Source of the DNA: Rubrivivax sp.
GTDB lineage: Bacteria; Pseudomonadota; Gammaproteobacteria; Burkholderiales; Burkholderiaceae_C
Direction of reading: 5' to 3'
NCBI GenBank assembly: GCA_019635285.1
Contig: JAHBZS010000005.1
Coordinates: 1 to 64,000, forward strand
DNA length: 64,000 bases
Part shown: one piece after another, positions 25,737 through 35,103 of the stretch
Layout of the letters: each line of letters opens with the position of its first letter
Position numbering within the stretch: the first letter of the stretch is position 1
Translations under genes and position numbers: made by a program
The notes under the pieces: model-generated
Database searches by the model: none
What the model saw: only the letters and a program-made list of their open reading frames with translations
Told to the model about the DNA's origin: nothing

Positions 25737-26771
25737 GTGGACCGCCCCGCCCCCGAGGACCGCACGCCGCCGACTCCGCCGCTGACGGTGGGCGTGGTGT
25801 TCGTGCGCAACCTGCTGTCCGGCGTGCGCTCCAAGGGGCTGGACGGCGACGCCTTCCTGCGCGAAGCCGGCATCGCCCCGGAGGCGCTGGCCGACGACGA
25901 CGCGCACGTCACGCTGCAGCAGTACGGCGACCTGCTGCGCGTGCTGATGGTGCGGCTCGACGACGAGACGCTGGGCTTCCTGACGCGCAAGTCCAAGCCC
26001 GGCAGCTCGCTGCTGCAGGCACGCAGCGCGCTCGGCGCGCCGAACCTGGAGACGGCGATCCGCCGCATCGCGCATGTGTTCGGGCTGCTGCACGACGACG
26101 TGTCGCTGCGCCTGCTGCAGTCGGGCGACGAAGGCGGCCTGGGCCTGGAGTTCCACGATGCCGCGGTGCAGCGCAACCCCTTCCTGCACGAGTTCCTGCT
26201 GCGCGCCTACTGGCGGCTGTTCGCCTGGCTGGTCGGCGGCGAACTGCCGCCCACGCGCGTGGACTTCGCCTTCCCGCGCCCCCACTACTCGGCGGGCCTG
26301 GGGCGCATCTTCCCGGCGCCGTGGCGCTTCGATGCCGCAGTCAGCACGATCTGGTTCGAGGCCCGGCGCCTGCAGATGCCGATCTGCCGCGACGAGGCCG
26401 CGCTGGCGCAGTACCTGAAGGAAGGGCCGGTGCAGATCGTGCTGCCGCGCCGCGACCACGGCATCAGCGGCCGCGTGCGGCTGCACCTGCAGCGCAGCCA
26501 GCCGCAATGGCCCGACCTGGAGCGCAGCGCGCAGGCGCTCAACATGTCGGCCGCCACCTTGCAGCGGCACCTGGCCGCAGAAAGCACCTCGTTCCAGGCG
26601 TTGAAGGACCAGCTGCGCCGCGAGATCGCCATCTACCGGCTGCACACCAGCCGCGTGCCGCTGGCCAAGCTGGCGGCCGAGCTCGGCTTCGCCGACTCGT
26701 CGTCGTTCCAGCATGCGTTCAAGGCCTGGACCGGCTCGCCGCCGGGGCGCTACCGCCGCAGCGCCTCGTGA
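25737..26771 (+). CDS. AraC-family transcriptional regulator
   Basis: A 344-residue regulator with an N-terminal arabinose-binding-like sensor domain (about residues 20-210, including VTLQQYGDLLRVLM and PLTVGVVFVRNLL). A C-terminal AraC double helix-turn-helix follows (SAATLQRHLAAESTSFQALKDQ and LAKLAAELGFADSSSFQHAFKAWTG). The GTG at 25737 was chosen because the codons before it lack coding character. Members of this subgroup often control lipid or aromatic catabolism. It reads convergently towards the encapsulin gene, and its target is not evident. Confidence 0.9.
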   Translation: MDRPAPEDRTPPTPPLTVGVVFVRNLLSGVRSKGLDGDAFLREAGIAPEALADDDAHVTLQQYGDLLRVLMVRLDDETLGFLTRKSKPGSSLLQARSALGAPNLETAIRRIAHVFGLLHDDVSLRLLQSGDEGGLGLEFHDAAVQRNPFLHEFLLRAYWRLFAWLVGGELPPTRVDFAFPRPHYSAGLGRIFPAPWRFDAAVSTIWFEARRLQMPICRDEAALAQYLKEGPVQIVLPRRDHGISGRVRLHLQRSQPQWPDLERSAQALNMSAATLQRHLAAESTSFQALKDQLRREIAIYRLHTSRVPLAKLAAELGFADSSSFQHAFKAWTGSPPGRYRRSAS

Positions 26772-26811
26772 CCTCGATGCCGATCCGGCGGCGCTGCGCC
26801 GCCGGCGGCCG

Positions 26812-27621
26812 TCACTTCTTGGCGGGCGGGGCCAGGATCACCGAGGCCTCGGCCGTCTGCGTGCGGTAGCTCAGCGTCTCCTGCAGGTACAGCTCCACCG
26901 TGTTGGCCGAATGGCTGAGGTAGCCGATCGCCAGGTCCTGGCCGAGCGTCAGCTCGAAGTCGCCGCCGCGCGTGCTCAGCACCACGCCGCCCTTGATCGC
27001 CGGGCTCCAGACGACTTCCTTGTCGACCAGGGTCTGGATGTGCTTGAGCACGGGGTAGCCGTCGTCGCTGCCGCCGGTGAGCCGCGTGTAGGGCTCGGCG
27101 CCCAGCACCAGCGCGTAGGGGCCGTTGACGCCGGCCAGGCGCAGCGCCTCGACGGCCCGGGCGACGGCCTCGGGGTAGCCGCCGATGTTGGCCGGCAGGC
27201 TCAGCTGGGGGTTGCTGCTCAGCTGGCGCATGCCTTCGATGCCGCCGTCGGCATAGCCTTCGAAGACCACGTGGTCTTCGGCGTAGGCGATGGTCTTGGC
27301 CGCGTCCTTCAGCGGCTGCCAGTCCGAGTCGTTGGAGCCGCGCTCGACATCGTCGATGGCCTGGCGCGTCAGCGTGAAGGGCACGCGCAGCTCCAGCACC
27401 GGCGTCACCTGCCGCTGCGCCACCCGCAGGCCTTTGCACAGCGGCGGCACCTCACGCACGTGCCCCGTGCCGATGGCCGCCAGGTCGGCGCCCTTGGGGC
27501 CGATCAGGTCCACCACCTTGCGCGCGCCCAGGTAGCGCTTCAAGGTGCGCGCCGCCTCCTCCTCGATCTGTTGCCAAGCGCTGTCGGAGATGGGCGCCAA
27601 GGCGCGATGCAGGTTGTTCAT
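26812..27621 (-). CDS. Encapsulin nanocompartment shell protein (family 1)
   Basis: A 269-residue HK97-fold shell protein of encapsulin family 1, earlier called linocin/CFP29. Family features include MNNLHRALAPISDSAWQQIEEEA (cargo-docking N-terminal helix), KYLGARKVVD-like TLKRYLGARKVVDLIGPKG, VPPLCKGLRVAQRQVTP, FEGYADGGIEGM and LGAEPYTRLTG. Many copies assemble into a hollow protein shell that encloses a tagged enzyme in the cytoplasm. The gene follows its peroxidase cargo gene with a one-base gap, so both are made together. Family 1 shells with DyP cargo are linked to oxidative stress protection. Confidence 0.96.
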   Translation of the reverse strand: MNNLHRALAPISDSAWQQIEEEAARTLKRYLGARKVVDLIGPKGADLAAIGTGHVREVPPLCKGLRVAQRQVTPVLELRVPFTLTRQAIDDVERGSNDSDWQPLKDAAKTIAYAEDHVVFEGYADGGIEGMRQLSSNPQLSLPANIGGYPEAVARAVEALRLAGVNGPYALVLGAEPYTRLTGGSDDGYPVLKHIQTLVDKEVVWSPAIKGGVVLSTRGGDFELTLGQDLAIGYLSHSANTVELYLQETLSYRTQTAEASVILAPPAKK

Positions 27622-27622
27622 G

Positions 27623-28645
27623 TCAGCTCCCGTTCTTCAAAGATCCGATGCCCAATGATCCGTCGTTGCGCGGCGGTGCGGCGGCGTCGGCGGTCGCCGC
27701 CGCGGCCGGCGCAGGCTGCGGCACGTCGTCGAGGAAGCCCGCCGTGGGGACGAAGAACAGCGTCCCGGTGACGGCGCGGCTGTAGTCCAGCAGCCGGTCG
27801 TAGTTGCCCGGCGGGTTGCCGATGAACATGTTGTCCAGCATGCGCTCGATGCGCTGCGGCGCGCGCGCATAGCCGCAGAAATAGGTGCCGTGCTCGCCGC
27901 CGGCGATGCTGCCGAAAGGCATGTTGGCGCGCAGGATCTCCAGCGCGTTGCCGTCCTCGTCGGTGATCGAGGTCAGCGCGTTGTGCGCGAACGAGGGCTT
28001 GACGGCGTCCGACAGCTCGATGTCCGACAACTTCTCGCGGCCGACGAAACCTTCCTGCCGCTCCACCGGCACCTGGTTCCACTTCGGCAGGTCGTGCAGG
28101 TACTTCTGCACGATGACGTAGCTGCCGCCGGCGAAGGCCGGGTCCTCGTCGCCGATGAGCACGGCGGCGTCGCGGCCGGGGCCCACCGGGTTCTCGGTGC
28201 CGTCGACGAAGCCGAGCAGATCACGCGCGTCGAAGTACTTGAAGCCCTGCGTCTCGTCGACCACGGTGACGGCCGCGCCGATGCGCGCCATGATCTGCGT
28301 CGCCAGCTCGAAGCACAGGTCCATGCGCGCGGCGCGGATGTGCAGCAGCAGGTCGCCGGGCGTGGCCGGCGCGTGGTGCACGCCGTGGATCTCGCGGAAC
28401 GGGTGCAGCTCTTTCGGCCGCGCCCCGTCGAACAGCCGGTCCCAGGCCTGCGAGCCGAAGCCCAGCACGCACGACAGGCTGTTTTTTGAATCGCGGAAGC
28501 CCACGGCACGCACGATGGCCGACAGGTCCGCGCAGAACGCGCGCACCGTCTGCGCACTCTGCGCGCCTTCGTTGAGGGTGGCGACGAGAAAGATCGCCGA
28601 GCGCGTCAGGTCGGCCGTGACCGGCTGGCTGGGTATGGCTTGCAT
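27623..28645 (-). CDS. DyP-type peroxidase, encapsulin cargo
   Basis: A 340-residue dye-decolourising haem peroxidase of the B type. Active-site residues are visible: D148 in GFVDGTENP, the proximal haem ligand H221 in PSFAHNALT, and R239 and N241 in LRANMPFG. After the catalytic domain, an Ala/Pro-rich linker (about 310-327) leads to a C-terminal targeting peptide, DGSLGIGSLKNGS (328-340), the classical encapsulin loading tag. The start ATG 28645 gives the standard N-terminus; an upstream in-frame ATG at 28687 is possible. It precedes the shell gene by one base. Confidence 0.96.
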   Translation of the reverse strand: MQAIPSQPVTADLTRSAIFLVATLNEGAQSAQTVRAFCADLSAIVRAVGFRDSKNSLSCVLGFGSQAWDRLFDGARPKELHPFREIHGVHHAPATPGDLLLHIRAARMDLCFELATQIMARIGAAVTVVDETQGFKYFDARDLLGFVDGTENPVGPGRDAAVLIGDEDPAFAGGSYVIVQKYLHDLPKWNQVPVERQEGFVGREKLSDIELSDAVKPSFAHNALTSITDEDGNALEILRANMPFGSIAGGEHGTYFCGYARAPQRIERMLDNMFIGNPPGNYDRLLDYSRAVTGTLFFVPTAGFLDDVPQPAPAAAATADAAAPPRNDGSLGIGSLKNGS

Positions 28646-28976
28646 CGACTCGAACCGCTCCCTCGTTGTCTTTGTTGGCATTCGCATTCTCGTACCAAAA
28701 CGGTGCGGCCGGCGTGGCACACGCCGCGGCCGCGGCCAGGGGCGACCAACGAACTGGGGGAGGGCTCCTCAGCCGCCGCGCGCAGGATTGGCGTGCTCGG
28801 CGCGGGTGGCCTGGATGCGGTCGGCGCGCGTGAGGTCCAGCCGCCGCACGATGCGGATGCGCTCGGTCAGGTCCTGGCGCAGCTTGGCGCTCTCGACCTT
28901 GCCCGCGCGCTGACCGGCGTGGCACGGAAGGCCCCGTCCCGCCGGCGCGCCGCCCGGCGCGAAGCCGGCCCGTCCT
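28646..28976. other. Intergenic region upstream of the DyP-encapsulin operon
   Basis: A 330-bp gap. The part next to DyP (28646-28760) presumably holds the operon promoter, but I see no convincing -35/-10 pair or regulator site. On the minus strand, 28769 to about 28920 carries a stop-terminated frame with good codon bias (…KVESAKLRQDLTERIR…EHANPARGG). It has no usable start codon, so it may be a gene remnant or an unannotated short protein with an unusual start. Confidence 0.4.
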
Positions 28977-29552
28977 TCAACCTGCGTCGCGCTTCAGGCG
29001 GTCGCTGTGCCAGTAGATATCGTCGCCGCCCAGGCCGTCGAGCCGCGCGCGGTTGAGCACGCGCGCCAGCACGAACATCAGGTCCGACAGGCGGTTGAGG
29101 TACTGCCGCGGTGCGTCGTGGACCTTGTCCTGGCCGGCCAGCGCCACCAGCGCGCGTTCGGCGCGGCGCGCGACGGTGCGCGAGACGTGGGCCAGCGCGG
29201 CGGGCCGCGTGCCGGCCGGCAGGATGAATTCCTGCAGCCGCGGCAGCTGCGCGTTGTAGTGCGCCAGCGCCTCGTCCAGGCGCTGCACGGCCTCGGCCTT
29301 GAGCAGCTCGTAGCCGGGGATCGACAGCTCGCCGCCCAGGTTGAATAGCTCGTGCTGGATGGTCACCAGCAGCTCGCGCACGTCGGCCGGCAGCGGCTCG
29401 GCCAGCAGCACGCCGAGGCTGGAGTTCAGCTCGTCGACGTCGCCCATGGCCTGCACGCGCAGGTGGTCTTTGGGCACGCGCGTGCCGTCGCCGAGGCCGG
29501 TGCTGCCATCGTCGCCGGTGCGCGTGGCGATCTGCGTCAGGCGTTGTCCCAT
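28977..29552 (-). CDS. pduO: Cob(I)yrinic acid a,c-diamide adenosyltransferase, PduO type
   Basis: A 191-residue PduO-type ATP:cob(I)alamin adenosyltransferase. It attaches the 5'-deoxyadenosyl group to reduced corrinoid to form coenzyme B12. The ATP-binding N-terminal motif TRTGDDGSTGLGDG (residues about 10-23) and the helical active-site segments VDELNSSLG and RRAERALVAL…YLNRLSDLMFVLAR are typical. No cobalamin riboswitch is apparent upstream. A small unknown gene lies 28 bp beyond its start on the same strand, and the two may be co-transcribed. Confidence 0.95.
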   Translation of the reverse strand: MGQRLTQIATRTGDDGSTGLGDGTRVPKDHLRVQAMGDVDELNSSLGVLLAEPLPADVRELLVTIQHELFNLGGELSIPGYELLKAEAVQRLDEALAHYNAQLPRLQEFILPAGTRPAALAHVSRTVARRAERALVALAGQDKVHDAPRQYLNRLSDLMFVLARVLNRARLDGLGGDDIYWHSDRLKRDAG

Positions 29553-29580
29553 GGGGCCATTGTGCCCCTGGCGTCGGCCT

Positions 29581-29892
29581 TCAGCCGGCCAGACGCACCG
29601 CCAGGCGCTGCAGCAGCGGACGCTGGCGCCAGTTCTCGCAGGCGCGCTCGGCAAAGTCGCGGCCACGCTCGCTGAGCCGGTAGTAGCGCACGCTGGGAAA
29701 GCCGTGCGGGTTTTCGAACTCGCGCACCAGGCCATAGGCGATGAGCGTGCGGTGCGCGCTGTACACCGGCGCGCCGTCCAGGGTGCAGCCGCCGCTGATG
29801 TCGCTGACGCGCACCATCACGCGGCCCTTGCGCAGCGCCTGCAGCGCGTCGATGAATTCGCCGCGGTTGGGGATGATGGTTGGCGTGCTCAC
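29581..29892 (-). CDS. Small hypothetical protein, winged-helix-like
   Basis: A 103-residue protein starting at GTG 29892. It has the alternating helix-strand pattern of a small winged-helix or MarR/PadR-like fold (EFIDALQALRKGRVMVRVSDI … APVYSAHRTLIAYGLVREFENPHGFPSVRYYRLSERGRDFAERA), in which the 'RYYRLSERGRDFA' strand-helix resembles a wing and C-terminal helix. DNA binding is possible but unproven. It lies just upstream of pduO. I do not recognise a named family. Confidence 0.7.
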   Translation of the reverse strand: MSTPTIIPNRGEFIDALQALRKGRVMVRVSDISGGCTLDGAPVYSAHRTLIAYGLVREFENPHGFPSVRYYRLSERGRDFAERACENWRQRPLLQRLAVRLAG

Positions 29893-29998
29893 CTTCGCTC
29901 ACCTTCGGGTATGGCAGTGCGGTAGCCCTATGGTCGCACCGTGGCAGCCTGGGTGCGCGCCGAAGTGCAGGGCAAGGTACCCGCTGTTTCGGCCCTGC

Positions 29999-32900
29999 CT
30001 ACCAGGTGTCCACGAAGCGGGCCGCCTCGGGCGGGCGCGGCATCTGCGCCGCGCTGTCCAGCCCCTGCAGCAGCCAGTCGCGGGTGCTCGCCGGGTCGAT
30101 CACCGCGTCGATCTCCAGCGTCGTCGCCATGTTGATCGCCGAGCCGGCCGCGTACTGCTGTTCGACCAGCTGTTTGTAGAGCGCCTCGCGCGGCGCGCCT
30201 TCGGGCGCCGCTTCGAGCTCCTTGCGGTAGCCGAGCTTGACCGCGCCTTCCAGGCCCATGCCGCCGAACTCGCCGGTCGGCCAGGCCACGGTGAACACCG
30301 GCGCGTCCAGGCCGCCGGCGGCCATGGCCTGCGCGCCCAGGCCATAGCCCTTGCGCAGCACGACGGTGAAGAAGGGCACGCTCAGGTGCGCGGCGACGAC
30401 GAACATGCGGCACACATGCCGCACCTGGGCCTGGCGTTCGATGTCGGGGCCGACCATGAAGCCCGGCGTGTCGCAAAGCGACAGCATCGGCAGGCCGTGC
30501 GCGTTGCACAGCTGCATGAAGCGCGCTGCCTTGTCCGCTGCCTCGGCGTCGATGGCGCCGCCGAGGTGCATGGGGTTGTTGGCGAGCACGCCGATGGGCC
30601 GGCCTTCGATGCGCGCCAGCGCCGTCAGGATGCCGCTGCCGAAGCCCGAGCGCAGCTCGAGCAGCGAGCCGCGGTCGAACAGGTCCAGCATGAGCTTGCG
30701 CACGTCGTAGACGCGCAGCCGGTTCTCCGGCACGGCGTGGCGCAGGCGCTGCGCATCGGGCGCTTCCCACTCTGGCAGCCGGCCCTGGAAGTACGCCAGG
30801 TACTGCCGCGCCGCGGCCACCGCGCCGGCTTCGTCGTCGACCAGCACGTCGATCACGCCGTTGCGGTGCTGCACCGGGCTCGGTCCGATGTCCTCGGGGC
30901 GGAAGTTACCCAGGCCGCCGCCTTCGATCATCGCCGGCCCGCCCATGCCGATGTTGCTGGCGCGCGTGGCGATGATGACGTCGGCACAGCCGAGCAGCGC
31001 CGCGTTGCCGGCGAAGCAGCGGCCATGCACGATGCCGACCACCGGCACCTTGCCCGACAGCGCGGCGAAGCGGCTGAAGGTATGGTTGTTCAGGCCCGCG
31101 ACGATGGGCATGTCGACATCGCCGGGCCGACCGCCGCCGCCTTCGGCGAACAGCACCACCGGCAGCTTCAGCCGGTGGGCCAGCTCGAACATGCGGTCCT
31201 TCTTGTGGTGGTTGCGCCAGCCCTGCGTGCCGGCCAGCACGGTGTAGTCGTAGGCCAGCACGACGCAGCGCGAAGCCTCCGGGCCGAAGTGCGCGGCATT
31301 GACGGTGCCGATGCCGGTGACCATGCCGTCGGCGGGCGTGTTGCGCACCAGGTCGTCGACGCTGCGCCGGCTGGCCTGCGCGGCCACGGCCAGCGCGCCG
31401 TATTCGGCGAAGGAGCCGGGGTCGCACAGCTCGGCGACGTTCTCGCGCGCGGTGCGGCCACCGGCGGCATGGCGGCGCGCCACCGCTTCGGGCCGGCTGG
31501 CATCGGCCGTGAAGGCCAGGCGGTCGAGCAGGCGCTGCAGGTCGGCGCGGATGCCTTCGGCGGCCTCGCTTTGCACCGCGGCGGCGGCCTCGGCGCCGGC
31601 ATCCACCGGCTCCAGCACCAGCAGCACGTGGGACTCGGCCAGGTAGTCGCCGACCGACGCGCGCACGTCGCTGATGCGCGCGGCCACCGGCGCATGCAGC
31701 AGGTGTTCCATCTTCATCGCCTCGAGCACCGCGACCGGCTGGCCGGCCGCCACCAGGTCGCCTTCGGCCACCGACAGCTCGACCAGCTTGCAGGCCATCG
31801 GTGCCCGCAGCGCGACCAACCCGGCGCCGACCTCCAGCGCCTGTGCGTCGGCCGGCGCGTCGGGCTCGGCTTCGGCGGCCGGTGCCGATGCGGATGCGGA
31901 CGCGGCGGCGATCTCGGCATACAGGCTCGGCCATTGTTGTTCGAGCCAGCGTGTGTGCACCGCGTTGGCCGCCAGCGCGGGGTGCGCCGCCAGGCGCCGC
32001 AGCAGCGGCAGGTTGGTCGCCAGCCCGTCGATGCGGCACTCGTCGAGCGCGCGCCGTGAACGCCGCAAGGCTTCGGCAAAGTTCGCGCCGCGGTGGCTGA
32101 CGATCAGCTTGGCGAGCAGCGTGTCGTAGTGCGGCGATGGCGCCGCGCCGGCCACCGCGTGCGTGTCCAGCCGCACGCCCGGCCCGCTGGGCCATTCGAG
32201 CCGCGTGATGCGCCCGGAAGAGGGCCGCGCCTGGCCGGCTTCGTCCAGCGTCTCGGCGTTGATGCGCCACTGCACGGCGAAGCCGCGTGCCGGCGGCGGG
32301 CTGCTCAGGCCCAGCGAGGCCAGCGACGCCCCGGCGGCGATGGCGATCTGCGCCTGCACCAAGTCGACGCCGGTCACCTCCTCGGTGACCGTGTGCTCGA
32401 CCTGCAGCCTGGGGTTGACCTCGATGAAGACGAAGTCACCACGCTCGTCGTCGAGCAGGAACTCGAAGGTGCCCAGGCTGCGGTAGCCGACCGCGCGCGC
32501 CAGGCGCAGCGCACACGCCGTCATGCGCTCGCGCAGCGCGGCGTCGAGGGTCGGGCTCGGCGCGATCTCCACCAGCTTCTGGAAGCGCCGCTGCAGCGTG
32601 CATTCGCGTTCGCCGAAGGACACCACCTCGCGGCCGTCGCCGAGCAGCTGGATTTCGATGTGGCGCGCGCGCGGAATCAGCCGCTCGGCATACACCGCCG
32701 CCACGCCGAACGCGGCCTGCGCCTCGGAGCTGCAGCGTGCGTAGGCCTCGGGCAGCGCGTCGGCGTCGAACACCGCGCGCATGCCGCGCCCGCCGCCGCC
32801 GGCCACCGCCTTGAGCATCACGCCACAGCCGGGGTGCTGCTGGCGCTGTGCCGCCAGGAAAGCCTGCACCTGCTCGAGCGTCGCCGCGCCGGTGCCGGGC

Positions 32901-33289
32901 AACAGTGGCACCTGATGTTCGCTGGCCAGCGCGCGGGCCCGGGCCTTGTCGCCGAACAGCGCCAGGTGCTCGGCGGCCGGGCCGACGAAGACGATGCCCG
33001 CGGCGGCACAGGCGGACGCGAAGTCGGCGCGTTCGCTGAGGAAGCCGTAGCCCGGATGGACCGCGTCGCAGCCGCTGTCCACCGCGGCGGCGACCACCGC
33101 ACCGATGTCCAGGTACGCGGCCGGGCCGGTGGCCTGCAGCGCCACCGCCTCGTCGGCCAGCCGCACGTGCAGTGCCTGGGCGTCGTCGCGTGCGTAGACC
33201 GCGACCGTGGCCAGCCCCAAGTCGCGCGCGGCGCGGATCAGGCGCACGGCGATCTCGCCGCGGTTGGCGATCAGGATCTTCTGAAACAT
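29999..33289 (-). CDS. Single-chain acyl-CoA carboxylase (BC-BCCP-CT fusion)
   Basis: A 1096-residue fusion of all three functions of a biotin-dependent acyl-CoA carboxylase. The biotin carboxylase is about residues 1-450 (KILIANRGEIAVRLIRAA, AGGGGRGMRAV). The biotin carrier domain carries biotin on K526 in EAMKMEHLL. The carboxyltransferase occupies about residues 590-1096 (GMGGPAMIEGGGLGNF, NNPMHLGGAIDAEAADKA). Most bacteria split these into two or more chains; one-chain forms are known for medium/long-chain substrates. The acyl-CoA ligase gene upstream on the same strand (about 105 bp) probably makes its substrate. A second such fusion lies at 35171-38431. Confidence 0.93.
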   Translation of the reverse strand: MFQKILIANRGEIAVRLIRAARDLGLATVAVYARDDAQALHVRLADEAVALQATGPAAYLDIGAVVAAAVDSGCDAVHPGYGFLSERADFASACAAAGIVFVGPAAEHLALFGDKARARALASEHQVPLLPGTGAATLEQVQAFLAAQRQQHPGCGVMLKAVAGGGGRGMRAVFDADALPEAYARCSSEAQAAFGVAAVYAERLIPRARHIEIQLLGDGREVVSFGERECTLQRRFQKLVEIAPSPTLDAALRERMTACALRLARAVGYRSLGTFEFLLDDERGDFVFIEVNPRLQVEHTVTEEVTGVDLVQAQIAIAAGASLASLGLSSPPPARGFAVQWRINAETLDEAGQARPSSGRITRLEWPSGPGVRLDTHAVAGAAPSPHYDTLLAKLIVSHRGANFAEALRRSRRALDECRIDGLATNLPLLRRLAAHPALAANAVHTRWLEQQWPSLYAEIAAASASASAPAAEAEPDAPADAQALEVGAGLVALRAPMACKLVELSVAEGDLVAAGQPVAVLEAMKMEHLLHAPVAARISDVRASVGDYLAESHVLLVLEPVDAGAEAAAAVQSEAAEGIRADLQRLLDRLAFTADASRPEAVARRHAAGGRTARENVAELCDPGSFAEYGALAVAAQASRRSVDDLVRNTPADGMVTGIGTVNAAHFGPEASRCVVLAYDYTVLAGTQGWRNHHKKDRMFELAHRLKLPVVLFAEGGGGRPGDVDMPIVAGLNNHTFSRFAALSGKVPVVGIVHGRCFAGNAALLGCADVIIATRASNIGMGGPAMIEGGGLGNFRPEDIGPSPVQHRNGVIDVLVDDEAGAVAAARQYLAYFQGRLPEWEAPDAQRLRHAVPENRLRVYDVRKLMLDLFDRGSLLELRSGFGSGILTALARIEGRPIGVLANNPMHLGGAIDAEAADKAARFMQLCNAHGLPMLSLCDTPGFMVGPDIERQAQVRHVCRMFVVAAHLSVPFFTVVLRKGYGLGAQAMAAGGLDAPVFTVAWPTGEFGGMGLEGAVKLGYRKELEAAPEGAPREALYKQLVEQQYAAGSAINMATTLEIDAVIDPASTRDWLLQGLDSAAQMPRPPEAARFVDTW

Positions 33290-33394
33290 CGGCGGGTGCT
33301 CCTTATCGGTGGTCCATGGCTCCGCGACATCAGGGTCGCGGCGAAGTCGATGCGATCCAGCGGCCGTCGCCGAGCCGGAGGCATGGGGCGTGGC

Positions 33395-35008
33395 TCAAGG
33401 CGCGTCGTGCAGCAGCCGGCGCAGCACCTTGCCGGCGCCGGTGGCGGGCAGCGAGTCGATGAAGCGCACGCTGCGCGGCGCCTTGTACGTGGCCATCTGC
33501 TCGCGCGACCAGGCGATGAGCTCGTCCTCGCCCACCGATTGCCCCGGCTTGCAGACGATGAAGGCGCGCACCACCTCGCCCTTTTGTGCGTCGGCGACGC
33601 CGATGACCGCCGCTTGCGCCACTGCGGGGTGGCGGATCAGGATGGTCTCGACTTCCTCGGGGAAGACGCTGTAGCCCGAGACCTTGATCATCTCCTTGAA
33701 GCGGCCACTGAAGGTCAGGTAGCCGTCGGCGTCGAGCGTGCCCACGTCACCGGTATGCACCCAGCCGTCGCGCAGCGTCTGCGCGGTGGCCTCGGGCTTG
33801 TTCCAGTAGCCCTTGAAGCACCCTCGGCTCTTCAGCACGATCTCGCCCGATGTGCCGGCGGCGCAATCGCGGCCGGTGGCCGGGTCGACGATGCGGATGT
33901 GGTTGCCCGGAATGGCCTTGCCCTGCGTGCCCCAGCGCACCGCGTCGGCGGGCATGTAGGTGTCGACGGTGTGGGTTTCGGACAAGCCGTAGGACGCCTC
34001 GAAGGAGTTGCAATTGGGCGCGTACTCGCGCCACTGGCGCGCCAGCGCGTCGGTGAAGGTGATGCCGAAGCTGGTGACCGGGTTGACGCGCAGGCTGGTC
34101 AGGTCGAAGCCCTTGGCCCCCGGCAGCTGCATCGCGGCGACGTTCATCGGCGCGATGCTGTACCACCAGCTCACGCGGTGACGTTCGATGGCCTGCAGCG
34201 CGGCCAGCGGGTCGAAGCGGTACAGCAGCACCGTGGTGGCGCCGGTGTACAGCGTGACGTTGACCGACATCACCATGCCGGCGATGTGGTACATCGGCGC
34301 GATGCCCAGCAGCACGTCGGCGGCGCTGACGCCATTGCAGTCGGCCGCCGCGGCCGACTTGTACAGCGCGTTGTCGTAGCTGAGCATCGCGCCCTTGGGC
34401 AGCCCGGTGGTGCCCGAGGTGTAGGTCATCAGCGCGATGTCGTCCATGTGCAGCGCGACCGGCGGGCAGGCCGCGCCGCTGCGCGCGGCGGCCAGGAAGT
34501 CCTCGCAGTCGGCAGGCAGCGGCAGCGGTGCCGCGCGCATCTGCAGCAGCTCGGCCGGCACGTCGATGCTCGGCGTGGCCGGCAGCAGGTCGGCGTAGCG
34601 CACGACGAACACGCGCTCCAGCGTCGAGCCGGCGCGCACCTTGTCGACCACCGGCAACAGCACGTCGGCGGCGACGATGACCCGCGCGCGCAGGTCGCCC
34701 AGTTGGTAGGCGAGCTCGTGCTCCTTGTTCAGCGGCCCGCAGGGGCAGACGATCGCGCCCAGCTTCTGGATGCCGCAATGCGCGATCACGTACTGCGGGC
34801 AGTTGCTCATGAACAGCGCCACCGGCTCGCCCTTGCGCACGCCGACGTCGGCCAGCCGCGCGGCGAAGGCGTCGCTCATGCGGTCGAGCTCGGCGTAGCT
34901 CAGCGCCGCGCCGTACCACAGGTAGGCCGGCTTGTCGGGCGTGGTGCGCGCGTGGCGGCGCAGGTATTCGTGCAGCGGCTGCAGCGTGCCGTCGGAGGAG
35001 TCAGTCAC
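33395..35008 (-). CDS. AMP-dependent acyl-CoA synthetase
   Basis: A 537-residue adenylate-forming ligase starting at GTG 35008, after AGGAGA. Motifs: TYTSGTTGLPKGAMLSYDN, ASYGLSETHTVDTYMP, the hinge DGYLTFSGRFKEMIKVSGYSVFPEEVE and a terminal catalytic lysine in PATGAGKVLRRLLHD. It activates a free acid to acyl-CoA, most likely feeding the one-chain carboxylase encoded downstream. Its promoter faces the second carboxylase across an intergenic region with two TetR-type palindromes, so repression by an acyl-CoA-responsive TetR protein is likely. Confidence 0.92.
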   Translation of the reverse strand: MTDSSDGTLQPLHEYLRRHARTTPDKPAYLWYGAALSYAELDRMSDAFAARLADVGVRKGEPVALFMSNCPQYVIAHCGIQKLGAIVCPCGPLNKEHELAYQLGDLRARVIVAADVLLPVVDKVRAGSTLERVFVVRYADLLPATPSIDVPAELLQMRAAPLPLPADCEDFLAAARSGAACPPVALHMDDIALMTYTSGTTGLPKGAMLSYDNALYKSAAAADCNGVSAADVLLGIAPMYHIAGMVMSVNVTLYTGATTVLLYRFDPLAALQAIERHRVSWWYSIAPMNVAAMQLPGAKGFDLTSLRVNPVTSFGITFTDALARQWREYAPNCNSFEASYGLSETHTVDTYMPADAVRWGTQGKAIPGNHIRIVDPATGRDCAAGTSGEIVLKSRGCFKGYWNKPEATAQTLRDGWVHTGDVGTLDADGYLTFSGRFKEMIKVSGYSVFPEEVETILIRHPAVAQAAVIGVADAQKGEVVRAFIVCKPGQSVGEDELIAWSREQMATYKAPRSVRFIDSLPATGAGKVLRRLLHDAP

Positions 35009-35083
35009 CGGTGTCTCCTGTGAATTTGCGAGGGTCCAGGGTAAACCACGACGCGCTGGACGCGTGCGGGGCTTGCGCAAATA

Positions 35084-35095
35084 TACCAATTGGTA
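35084..35095. promoter_or_regulatory. TetR-type operator 1 (TACCAATTGGTA)
   Basis: A perfect 12-bp palindrome in the divergent promoter region between the acyl-CoA ligase and the second carboxylase. It overlaps a possible minus-strand -10 (TATATT on that strand, 35080-35085). Its TACC…GGTA ends match operator 2. Confidence 0.7.
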
Positions 35096-35103
35096 GAAAC
35101 TTG

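Noticed and set aside
28977-29552. Cobalamin riboswitch for the adenosyltransferase gene
   Set aside because: The short upstream interval holds a coding gene and lacks a B12-box-like sequence.
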